Assembly (NCBI RefSeq): GCF_016469035.1
Contig: NZ_JAEHJZ010000066.1
Span: 1-49,720, forward strand
DNA: 49,720 bases
From: Gelidibacter salicanalis
Lineage (GTDB): Bacteria > Bacteroidota > Bacteroidia > Flavobacteriales > Flavobacteriaceae
Reading direction: 5' to 3'
Below are positions 1 through 7,346 of the stretch, one piece after another (the first letter of the stretch is position 1; every line of letters begins with the position of its first letter). The position numbers and the translations under genes were made by a program. The notes below the pieces were generated by a model. That model was given only the letters and a program-made list of their open reading frames with translations. It was not told the DNA's origin and searched no databases.

Positions 1-8
1 TGTTTTTG

Positions 9-1904
9 TCATGTACTAAAAGCATTTTTATATAATTCCGCGCTCTTGCTTTCTTTTTTCAAATTGTATTCTGGAGAATACCACGCATCACTCAATTTTA
101 TATCTAATTCTTTTATGGGTTGAATTCTCAAATTATTTTCAGGGTAAGTCGTCGTTATGCCATCATCTGCAACTTCAATCTGTTCGTTTGGGAAATTAAA
201 ATATTGTGAGAATTTATGTTCGCCATGGGTTGAAAAGCTATCAAAAACCAACCAAACATTCGGTTTTAAGAACAACAGTCTTCTTTTTATAGCTACAGGA
301 TCTTCTAAGCGTTGATAAGCGGTGTTTTCGGCTTCGGCATAATCAAAATCGGTAGTAAGGTTTGTGTAAATCCCTTCTGACCGTGCTTCAAAGGTATTCA
401 TCCAAGAATCTTTGTACATCGAATTGGGCAAATCATCAACGCCTAAAGTATTATGACTTTTATTGCCTTTAAATAGTTCTCGCCAGTCATTATCCACATA
501 AGAGTAGCGTCCACTATCCACCAAATAATCTCTGTTATTTGCAAAAATTGAAAAATGCAATAAATTGTCATGGCCGTGTCCCCCTCCTAAACGTTTCATA
601 TGAAAGCTTGAGTAAGTGGCATCTTGTTCCCAAGACGTTCTCATATAAACATCTCCTGAACTTTCTTGAAAAACAGATAAAAATTCAGGTGTTTTGCTCT
701 TTAAATTTTTATAGTTTGCAGCATTTTGACTTCCTAACAAAAAGAAAGTTTCATAGTCCAACTCAGGAAAAGCTCGCGATTTTAACGTAGGATCTGAAAA
801 CAGATGCGCAGCTAGCGTCAGTATTCCACGTAAATCAGTATCATCACTATCACCTAAAAGTGGCTGATGAAAATTGGGTTTTTGCCACTCGACATTAGCA
901 TAAGCCATGTCTTTTGTTTTCTGTACAATGGTTTCAGGCAATTCGATACCCTTTTGTTGCGCTAACAAATTCACGTTCATATAACAATGAAACACCTCAT
1001 TATGATACATGGGAGACTGCTCCCATTGGGTGCCGTCAGGCAAGATTTGTAAATCAATACAAGTAGTTAAATTAGCTAAAGCATCATCCTGCCATTTCTG
1101 AGCATCTTTAAATTCGGTTAAAAACTGAGAGGCATTAAAAACGCCCTGAAACTCTAAAACTCCCCAATTGCTGGTTTTTGAAAAATTATTAAAATCGCTA
1201 TTGATGTAAGTGGCGTGCTCGTGTAAACTATTTAAATATTTAGCCAAAAACTCTGGTGTCACGTGTTTTGAATGCTTAATAAACTCAAAAGCTTTTATCC
1301 AATTTTCAATCCGAATCCCCGCTTCTATGCGTCGCCATGACAATCTTTTAAGCTCCTCTTTTATCGGATTATTATCAATCCAATGGGTGGCCTGATCTAC
1401 AAAACCTTTGGCATATTTTTCTTTTCCTGTTAGCATGTATGCTTTACCTAAATCGACCCAATAGCGGTGCCTGTTCAGCATATAACACCATTCTTCATCA
1501 CCGTTTGGGATTGCCTTCCAATCGATTTCGCCCTTAAATTGATGCGGAATATTGGTTTTTTCCATATCCCAATCATATCGAAATAAAAAATACTTATCCA
1601 ACACTTGATCTGCAACTTCTATGGTGGTGGCGACATCTTTTGGATAGGTACTTTTAATGAATGCCACGTCATCTTTATCCACTTGCAAATAGAGATTTTC
1701 TTTGGCTCTATAAATTTTTAATAACTCCTTTAAAGCAGCATTCTTAGAGTTAGATGCCGTTAAGCTTTCAATAGTTTTTAATTCCGATTGTTGATAGTCG
1801 AGTTTATCGAAAAGATTGAGCGCGGTATTTTGCGCTGTAATTGTACAGAAGGAAATAAGAAAAAGGAGATAAATTGTGTTCTGTTTTAAGATTCTTGTTG
1901 ACAT
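9..1904 (-). CDS. Heparinase II/III-fold polysaccharide lyase (PL12-like)
   Basis: Predicted secreted uronic-acid polysaccharide lyase that would cleave a glycosaminoglycan-type chain by beta-elimination and leave an unsaturated uronate end. The N-terminus is a signal peptide (LLFLISFCTITAQ). The first ~380 residues form an alpha-helical toroid of the heparinase II/III N-terminal type, with NWGVLEFQG near residue 246 and MYHNEVF near 300. The C-terminal beta-sandwich carries GGGHGHDNLLHFS near 440, followed by DYLVDSGRYSY, a signature of heparinase II/III C-terminal domains. The 631-residue length fits PL12 heparinase III enzymes, but PL33 and other families share this architecture, so the family and substrate are uncertain. 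It lies 34 bases downstream of a sulfatase and is probably co-transcribed with it. The start is the ATG just before the signal peptide; the stop is inside the window. Confidence 0.8.
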   Translation of the reverse strand: MSTRILKQNTIYLLFLISFCTITAQNTALNLFDKLDYQQSELKTIESLTASNSKNAALKELLKIYRAKENLYLQVDKDDVAFIKSTYPKDVATTIEVADQVLDKYFLFRYDWDMEKTNIPHQFKGEIDWKAIPNGDEEWCYMLNRHRYWVDLGKAYMLTGKEKYAKGFVDQATHWIDNNPIKEELKRLSWRRIEAGIRIENWIKAFEFIKHSKHVTPEFLAKYLNSLHEHATYINSDFNNFSKTSNWGVLEFQGVFNASQFLTEFKDAQKWQDDALANLTTCIDLQILPDGTQWEQSPMYHNEVFHCYMNVNLLAQQKGIELPETIVQKTKDMAYANVEWQKPNFHQPLLGDSDDTDLRGILTLAAHLFSDPTLKSRAFPELDYETFFLLGSQNAANYKNLKSKTPEFLSVFQESSGDVYMRTSWEQDATYSSFHMKRLGGGHGHDNLLHFSIFANNRDYLVDSGRYSYVDNDWRELFKGNKSHNTLGVDDLPNSMYKDSWMNTFEARSEGIYTNLTTDFDYAEAENTAYQRLEDPVAIKRRLLFLKPNVWLVFDSFSTHGEHKFSQYFNFPNEQIEVADDGITTTYPENNLRIQPIKELDIKLSDAWYSPEYNLKKESKSAELYKNAFST

Positions 1905-1938
1905 AAATTATATTGTTTTATTCACTTTAATTGCTCTG

Positions 1939-3423
1939 CTACTTATTAAAAAGGCCTGTATCACCTTTATTCAATAAAGGCACTAATTTTTGTACGATTT
2001 CTGGATGATCATTAGCAATATTTTGAGTTTCAGGAGCGTCGGAAGTATGATCATACAACTCATACTCCTGTGTTTTGTCTGCCCTAAAATATGTTGTAAG
2101 ACGATACTTTTCAGTTCGTAAGGACATCCCATCGTTAAAATAACTATAAGCAACCGATTCTGTTAGTGGCATTGGGTCGCCGTGCAATAGTGGTACAAAA
2201 CTTTTGCCATCTGTTTTATGTGGCATATTCACATTACAAAGCTCCATTAAGGTCGGATAGATATCTACAGTTTCAACAATGGTCGATGATTTCTTATTTT
2301 TGATTCTTGTACCAGGGACTTTAATAATCAGCGCACTTTTTAAAGCATTTTCGAATAGTGTATGTTTGCCCCAAACTTTTTGATCACCTAAATGCCAGCC
2401 GTGGTCACCCCAAACCACCACAATGGTATTTTCCTCCAAATCCAGTGCTTTTAGTTCGCTTAAAATCATCCCAATTTGATGGTCAATATAGCTTACACTA
2501 GCATAATACGCATGTCTTAATTTTTTAGCATATGCATCTGACACCCGATTTTCACGATTAGGTATCTCATCGGTACGTGTGTATTGATTAAATTCATTGC
2601 TATCATGTAGACTTTCGCGATTGCTATTTTGTGGAATTTCAGGATATGGAGAGATTGAAATAGCGTCATTTTGGTATAAATCCCAATATTTTTCTGGTGA
2701 ATTAAAAGGTAAATGCGGTTTAAAAAATCCGACACCGAGAAAAAATGGCTTGTTCTGATTCTTAAGTTCTTTTAATTTAGAAATAGCCAATTGTGTCGTT
2801 AAGCCATCTGGATATCCCAAATCATCAACTTTTCCTGCTTCATAAGGTTTTACTTTGTTATGTAAACTCTGTCTGTTTTCTCCATTTGCGTAACCGAAAA
2901 AAGCATTCCAGCCCGTACCCCATTTGCCACTATCAAATAATAATTCGCTCCAGCTGTACGGCAGCTCTCTTTTATCAGATGGTTTTTCATTATAGTCAGA
3001 TAGAAGCCCGTCGGCAGAATGACTTATTTTACCAATACCCACGGTATGGTACCCATTTCGTTTTAAGTGATGAATGAAGGATTCAGGATTGGCACGCTCT
3101 GGTTGATTGGAGATTTCGTTGTAAATAACTTCATTACTGAGTTGCGCTTTGGTTTTTGGACGCATTCCAGTCAAAAGATTATATCGTGATGCCCCACAGG
3201 TTGGTACTTGAACAAAATGATTTGTAAAGGTAACCCCTTCCGAAGCTAATTTATCTATATGTGGCGATTGTACAATTGTATTGCCATAACACCCTAGATC
3301 CGGGCGTAAATCATCAACGGCTATAAACAAAATATTTGGATGTGAAGTGTTTTCCTTTTTTTCCTGACCACATCCACTAAAGTTTAACATGAGAAAGGAA
3401 TACATGATGGCTATAAATCGCAT
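1939..3423 (-). CDS. S1-family sulfatase lipoprotein, iduronate-2-sulfatase-like
   Basis: Formylglycine-dependent sulfatase predicted to remove sulfate esters from the PUL substrate in the periplasm or at a membrane surface. A lipobox (LNFSGC) is followed by ILFIAVDDLRPDLGCYG, the metal-binding N-terminal strand typical of iduronate-2-sulfatase-like members. The formylglycine motif is CGASR near residue 76, with alanine in place of the usual proline; CxASR variants occur in the family. Later motifs are VGIGKISHS, GVGFFKPHLPF and VVVWGDHGWHLGDQ with metal and catalytic residues. The length of 494 is normal. A specificity for 2-O-sulfated uronate is suggested only by overall resemblance. It is first in a two-gene unit with the lyase downstream and is divergent from the GH88 gene at 4043. 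Confidence 0.88.
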   Translation of the reverse strand: MRFIAIMYSFLMLNFSGCGQEKKENTSHPNILFIAVDDLRPDLGCYGNTIVQSPHIDKLASEGVTFTNHFVQVPTCGASRYNLLTGMRPKTKAQLSNEVIYNEISNQPERANPESFIHHLKRNGYHTVGIGKISHSADGLLSDYNEKPSDKRELPYSWSELLFDSGKWGTGWNAFFGYANGENRQSLHNKVKPYEAGKVDDLGYPDGLTTQLAISKLKELKNQNKPFFLGVGFFKPHLPFNSPEKYWDLYQNDAISISPYPEIPQNSNRESLHDSNEFNQYTRTDEIPNRENRVSDAYAKKLRHAYYASVSYIDHQIGMILSELKALDLEENTIVVVWGDHGWHLGDQKVWGKHTLFENALKSALIIKVPGTRIKNKKSSTIVETVDIYPTLMELCNVNMPHKTDGKSFVPLLHGDPMPLTESVAYSYFNDGMSLRTEKYRLTTYFRADKTQEYELYDHTSDAPETQNIANDHPEIVQKLVPLLNKGDTGLFNK

Positions 3424-4042
3424 AAAGATTGAAGAGATTATTTGAAAGACTAAAATGATGTATACTTATTTTGAAAAACAAAAAAGATCGTGGATATTTA
3501 AATTAGAGATATAGATTACTCAATTGTAACCCCTTATGATTTTTGTACTCGACTAATGTACAATAGAAATGGAGATTGTTACAACTATTACCTATAAAAA
3601 AAAGGCTATCTTCCTATTCTCAATTTATTATATATGAAAATCATGATAGGTCCATAGCATGCGTCGCACACAATTGCAAGCCAACTGATTGTCTGGATTT
3701 ACTGATTGATACCTTATGTAAAGTTTGTTTTTTTCTGAAAGCACATCATACAAAAGCAAGTATCTTTAATGTAATTCGCAGCACATTGGCCTTTGCTAAA
3801 TGCTAAGTCGTATGTCAATAATTATTTGCACACACCTAAATCTAAGTATTTAACTTTCAAAACTTGGAGCTAGTTCCAAAATGTTTATAATTTATCTGTT
3901 ACAGGAATTAGATAAAAAAGAACAGAATACCCCCCTTCTTAAATATTAGACCACCTATAGATGGAGAAAATTTAATTGAAATTGCAGTTTAATTCACATT
4001 AAGCCTTAATTAAAATTTTCACAACACTATTAATCTTAAAAT
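3424..4042. other. Divergent intergenic region between sulfatase and GH88 genes
   Basis: This 619-base AT-rich spacer holds no convincing gene. A short open frame at 3576-3806 has no recognisable protein features. The region must carry divergent promoters for the sulfatase/lyase unit and for the GH88 gene. The only strong signal I see is the GAACAG/CCCCCC element at 3920-3963, listed separately. No RNA gene was recognised. Confidence 0.6.
3920..3963 (+). promoter_or_regulatory. Candidate HTCS site, degenerate third copy
   Basis: GAACAG at 3920-3925 is followed by CCCCCC at 3930-3935, CCACC at 3951-3955 and TAGATG at 3958-3963, then a T/A-rich -7-like stretch. The same order, in nearly the same spacing, occurs upstream of both susC genes: GAACAGCT, a C-run, a second C-run, TAGATG or its equivalent, then the -7 box. 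The spacing here is 2-3 bases shorter. It lies about 80-120 bases before the GH88 start, which fits an activator site. This is a match made by eye. Confidence 0.5.
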
Positions 4043-5245
4043 ATGAAACTATTTAAAATTATTATGCTATTACAAGTATTTACTCTTTTCTATACTTGTT
4101 CTCCTGCCCGTCTAAAAAACAAGGAAAACTTTACAGAGCAACAGTTGAGTAATGCCAATAAACAAATTTCACTATTACTGAATGCTGCAATGGAAGCAAA
4201 CAGAATTCCGAGAACCATTGACGAAAATGGTAATCTGCAATTCACTAATTTGGGTTTCGATTGGACTGAAGGGTTTTTTCCAGGAACATGTTGGTATTTG
4301 TATGGAGTTACCAAAGATGAGAAATGGAAGCTTGCAGCTGAAAAATTTCAAGCACAATATGAAAATCATAAGTATAGAACAATATCCCATGATTTAGGTT
4401 TTATATTTAACAACTCCTACGGGAATGGATATAAATTAACTAAAAACGAAGACTTCAAGAAAGTTTTGACAACTGCTGGAGATTCATTAATTACTAGGTT
4501 TAATCCCATTGTTGGTAGCCTGCTAAGTTGGAATGTTGATAATGGATGGCAGTCTAAAAGAGGCTGGAAATTTCCTGTGATCATTGATAACATGATGAAT
4601 TTGGAAATGCTTTTTGAACTGTCTGAATTGACAGGTGATGACAAATACAAGAAAGTGGCAATTGCTCATGCAAATACGACATTAAAAAATCATTTTAGAG
4701 AAGATAATAGTTCATATCATGTAGTTGATTACGATCCAGAAACGGGAGACGTTAGAAGTAAACAAACAGCACAAGGATTTTCAGATGAAAGCGCATGGGC
4801 ACGTGGACAAGCTTGGGGGGTTTACGGTTATACAATGTGTTATCGTTTTACTAAAGATGAAAAATATTTAGAGCAAGCTCAAAAAATTGCTGACTATATT
4901 ATACATTATAAAGGTACTCCAGAAGATGGCATACCATATTGGGATTACAACGATGCCAAAATTCCAAACAGCCATCGCGATGCTTCTGCTGCGGCAATAA
5001 CAGTTTCAGCTCTAATTGAATTAAATGACTATACTAATGGAAAATATGAAACGGCTGTTGATAAAATTTTAGGCTCATTGGCTTCAAAAGAATACACTGC
5101 AAAATTAGGAGAAAATAAAAATTTCATATTAAAGCATAGTGTTGGCAGTATTCCTCATAATAATGAAATTGATGTACCTCTAAACTATGCCGATTATTAC
5201 TACCTTGAAGCATTAATTAGATATAAAAAATACACATCTAAATAG
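4043..5245 (+). CDS. GH88 unsaturated glucuronyl hydrolase lipoprotein
   Basis: Predicted to hydrolyse the 4,5-unsaturated uronic acid from the non-reducing end of lyase products, giving 4-deoxy-5-keto-uronate that feeds KduI/KduD. Lipobox FTLFYTC suggests membrane anchoring, probably facing the periplasm. The alpha6/alpha6-barrel motifs of GH88 are all present: LGFDWTEGFFPGTCWYLYG near residue 70, HDLGFIFNNSYGNGY near 115, VIIDNMMNLEMLF near 180, SDESAWARGQAWGVYGY near 245, and SHRDASAAAI near 310. The acidic residues in the HDLGF and IDNMMN motifs correspond to the two conserved aspartates of this family. The length of 400 is typical. It is a single-gene plus-strand unit, with a candidate HTCS site upstream. 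A second GH88 lies at 20649-21917, and the two may differ in sulfation tolerance. Confidence 0.92.
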   Translation: MKLFKIIMLLQVFTLFYTCSPARLKNKENFTEQQLSNANKQISLLLNAAMEANRIPRTIDENGNLQFTNLGFDWTEGFFPGTCWYLYGVTKDEKWKLAAEKFQAQYENHKYRTISHDLGFIFNNSYGNGYKLTKNEDFKKVLTTAGDSLITRFNPIVGSLLSWNVDNGWQSKRGWKFPVIIDNMMNLEMLFELSELTGDDKYKKVAIAHANTTLKNHFREDNSSYHVVDYDPETGDVRSKQTAQGFSDESAWARGQAWGVYGYTMCYRFTKDEKYLEQAQKIADYIIHYKGTPEDGIPYWDYNDAKIPNSHRDASAAAITVSALIELNDYTNGKYETAVDKILGSLASKEYTAKLGENKNFILKHSVGSIPHNNEIDVPLNYADYYYLEALIRYKKYTSK

Positions 5246-5478
5246 TTAGTCAGGCTATACTGTAATTAATTAATGGTCCTGTCCTATACATTAACTCTGT
5301 ATTCTTGGGTAATCCTTATAAAAACGATTTACAGTCCACATCCATTTAAGTTAAGGTCTTTAAAATACGTATCGTTACTATAGGTTAAGTAAGGTTGGTT
5401 AGGATTAATTCTAAACACTTTGAAATATGCGAAAAACACCTTAAAATATCTACTTTAAGAGGGTTATAAAAATCAAGA

Positions 5479-5501
5479 ACCTCGGGGCAAGCCCCCGAGG
5501 T
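5479..5501. repeat. GC-rich inverted repeat (REP-like hairpin)
   Basis: A perfect 9-bp inverted repeat, acctcgggg and ccccgaggt, separated by five bases. Weaker related hairpins (gaggcaagcctc, ccctcaatgaggg) follow within 70 bases and share the CTCGGGG/GAGGC core. The clustering suggests a dispersed intergenic palindromic repeat rather than a terminator, since no T-run follows. Confidence 0.55.
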
Positions 5502-5870
5502 ATGAACAAGAAAATACTTTGAAAAATTTGAGGCAAGCCTCGGGGAATTAAACCCTCAATGAGGGATTTAATTTTAAAAATCCCCTGAAAGTTATTGAAT
5601 GATTCACAAATTTTCCGCTGTAATTGCATTCAAAGATTTTCCCTAAACAAAACAATGAAAGCCGCAAGATTGACTTCATAAATTAAAGGTCGTGCAGCAT
5701 AAATTACCTCGGAGTATGTGGCTGTTCTGTTAGATAAAACACAATTATATATTCCTATGGATGGCTCAATTATCCACAAACCATCCATTACCACAACTGT
5801 TCTTTTTTCAATAGAATTGCAGAATAAGCGAAAAACGGAATGTCATAACTATTTCACATTGAGAAATAGT

Positions 5871-5878
5871 TATCTTTG
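5871..5878 (+). promoter_or_regulatory. Bacteroidota -7 box TATCTTTG
   Basis: TATCTTTG matches the TAnnTTTG -7 consensus of Bacteroidota sigma-ABfr promoters exactly, followed by GC. Any -33 element is weak. It lies about 65 bases before the ATG chosen for the UPF0316 gene, which places transcription start inside or just before the 18-bp palindrome at 5894-5911. Confidence 0.6.
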
Positions 5879-5893
5879 CGCAAAATTTCGACA

Positions 5894-5911
5894 AATCACC
5901 ATATGGTGATT
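5894..5911. repeat. 18-bp perfect palindrome in the leader of the UPF0316 gene
   Basis: aatcaccatatggtgatt is a perfect inverted repeat lying between the -7 box and the ATG at 5942. It could be an operator or a leader hairpin. aatcac recurs just downstream of it. Confidence 0.5.
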
Positions 5912-5941
5912 GAAAATCACGATTCTTTAGCCTTCAGCAAT

Positions 5942-6544
5942 ATGGAACAATTTTTTTATGATACTTTCGGAGTCAGTGAAAACGTTTTGAACTATCTCAT
6001 CATTCCTTTATTGATATTTTTTGCAAGGATTTGTGACGTGTCAATTTCTACCATCCGAATCATTTTTGTGATGAGCGGCAAAAGAAACATTGCGCCTTTC
6101 TTAGGATTTTTTGAAGCCTTAATTTGGTTATTGGCCATTGGTCAAATTATCAGTAATATCGATAACACCTTATCTTATTTTGCCTATGCCAGTGGTTTTG
6201 CTGTTGGAACCTATGTGGGCATGTATATAGAAGAAAAACTTGCCATTGGCCGTGTTGTTTTAAGATTGATCACCAAAGAACCCGTGCATGAATTGCTTAC
6301 TTTTTTAACTGATAATGATTATCGGTATTCCATTTTGGATGCCGAAGGAAAAACAGGTAAAGTGAATGTCGTCTTTTTAGTTTTAAAAAGAGAAAACCTA
6401 AATCATTTGACCGATGCTATCAACACCTATCATCCAACTGCATTTTACACCATAGAAGGCGTGAAAATGGTAAAAGAAGCAAATCTTACCGATAAAACTC
6501 CTAGACAGATAGGTTTTTGGGGGTTACAATTAAAACGAAAATAA
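5942..6544 (+). CDS. UPF0316 (DUF2179/DUF5698) family membrane protein
   Basis: Predicted inner-membrane protein of unknown function. Three hydrophobic segments occupy the first ~100 residues (LIIPLLIFFARICDVSI, FLGFFEALIWLLAIGQII, YFAYASGFAVGTYVGMYI). A soluble C-terminal domain of about 90 residues resembles the DUF2179 domain seen in YitT-like proteins. ARICDVSISTIRIIFVM and GTYVGMYIEEKLAIG are characteristic of the UPF0316 family. I chose the ATG at 5942 (about 200 residues) because upstream residues are polar and an upstream frame would begin with TTG inside the promoter box. There is no obvious link to polysaccharide use. It sits alone between PUL transcription units with its own promoter and converges on the gene at 6595. 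Confidence 0.8.
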   Translation: MEQFFYDTFGVSENVLNYLIIPLLIFFARICDVSISTIRIIFVMSGKRNIAPFLGFFEALIWLLAIGQIISNIDNTLSYFAYASGFAVGTYVGMYIEEKLAIGRVVLRLITKEPVHELLTFLTDNDYRYSILDAEGKTGKVNVVFLVLKRENLNHLTDAINTYHPTAFYTIEGVKMVKEANLTDKTPRQIGFWGLQLKRK

Positions 6545-6594
6545 AGAGTGATTAAGGATAATTGCACTATGAAATCTCCTAGATCTATAAAGTT

Positions 6595-7269
6595 CTATAT
6601 TTTTCTGACTTCAAAACTCTCGATTTTCATGTGATTGTTTACCGTTCTAAATCCAAAATATCCCTGTGCATAAGGTTCAGCATCTTCAACTTTATAGATG
6701 ACTTCGCCATCTCTAGAATAACTTGTAAAATTATCTTTTACAATAATTTCGATATGCATTTTTTTATTGGCAGTAATCATAAATTGCTTATCAGACAAAT
6801 CATGTTCGGGTAATAACGGCCGATCTACATTACCATTATACCGTCTAAATCTTGTTTTTGAATTATGATGCCCACCATAACCTACGTAGTAGCCAGTAAA
6901 ATGATGGTAATTAGGAAAATGCCCCGCTCTTTCAACTGAGCCTTTGAAAAAATCATCAGGGTGTTTTGGATCATTAGACATCCAAAGACAATTCATATCT
7001 GAAACTCTGTCGTAAGCACCACCGTCATCAATAATTGTAATATCGTAAGCTATTTTTACAGGGGCTTCTAACGCATTTTTAAACCAAATGGTACAGCCTT
7101 TGGCATCAATTACTTCTATGCCTTGTTCGGTAAAAAGTGTCTGCCCATTTGGCTGCTGTTCTATCACCCAGTTATTTACATCCTTTAGGACGTTTTTATA
7201 GAGTAACCCTTGGGTTTTACAACCGCAAAATACTAAAAGAAAAATAATGAAAGTTGCGTTTTTAAACAT
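6595..7269 (-). CDS. Lipoprotein with concanavalin-like jelly-roll domain (DUF6250/DUF1961-like)
   Basis: A 224-residue lipoprotein (lipobox LVFCGC) whose remaining ~200 residues look like a single jelly-roll beta-sandwich. Features include W-rich segments (NWVIEQQPNG, CTIWFKNALE, NCLWMSNDPKHPDDFF), GHFPNYHHFTGYYVGYGGHHNSKTRFRR, and a closing YAQGYFGFRTVNNHMKIESFEVRKI typical of this fold. The family resembles DUF1961/DUF6250 proteins found in carbohydrate-degradation loci, where roles as glycan binding or glycan-cleaving enzymes have been considered. The conserved histidines and the GGHHNSKTRFRR patch would suit a catalytic or binding groove. It is the last gene of the minus-strand run, 77 bases after the sulfatase. 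I cannot assign a reaction. Confidence 0.6.
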   Translation of the reverse strand: MFKNATFIIFLLVFCGCKTQGLLYKNVLKDVNNWVIEQQPNGQTLFTEQGIEVIDAKGCTIWFKNALEAPVKIAYDITIIDDGGAYDRVSDMNCLWMSNDPKHPDDFFKGSVERAGHFPNYHHFTGYYVGYGGHHNSKTRFRRYNGNVDRPLLPEHDLSDKQFMITANKKMHIEIIVKDNFTSYSRDGEVIYKVEDAEPYAQGYFGFRTVNNHMKIESFEVRKI

Positions 7270-7346
7270 ACACTCTATAAATATGAAGCGTTAATTTGTG
7301 ACTTGGTTCTTAGGACATTTTCAATCTTTTAAGGCTGCACTGGATC

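Larger units (their letters stand above)
5246..5941. other. Repeat-rich spacer before UPF0316 gene
   Basis: Almost 700 bases with no convincing gene. It holds a cluster of inverted repeats: acctcgggg/ccccgaggt at 5479-5501, gagg/cctc around 5530-5541, ccctc/gaggg at 5553-5565 and atggatgg/ccatccat at 5757-5788. The GC of the first hairpins is well above the surroundings. No T-run follows them, so they do not look like simple terminators. I could not identify a transposase remnant or an RNA gene. The last 70 bases hold the promoter of the downstream gene. Confidence 0.6.

Noticed and set aside
3576-3806. Short open frame in the divergent spacer
   Set aside because: Cys-rich chance frame without RBS, domain or context; it lies in a promoter region.
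5718-5909. Short plus-strand open frame in the repeat-rich spacer
   Set aside because: No recognisable domain, signal or homolog pattern; it runs into the promoter of the next gene.
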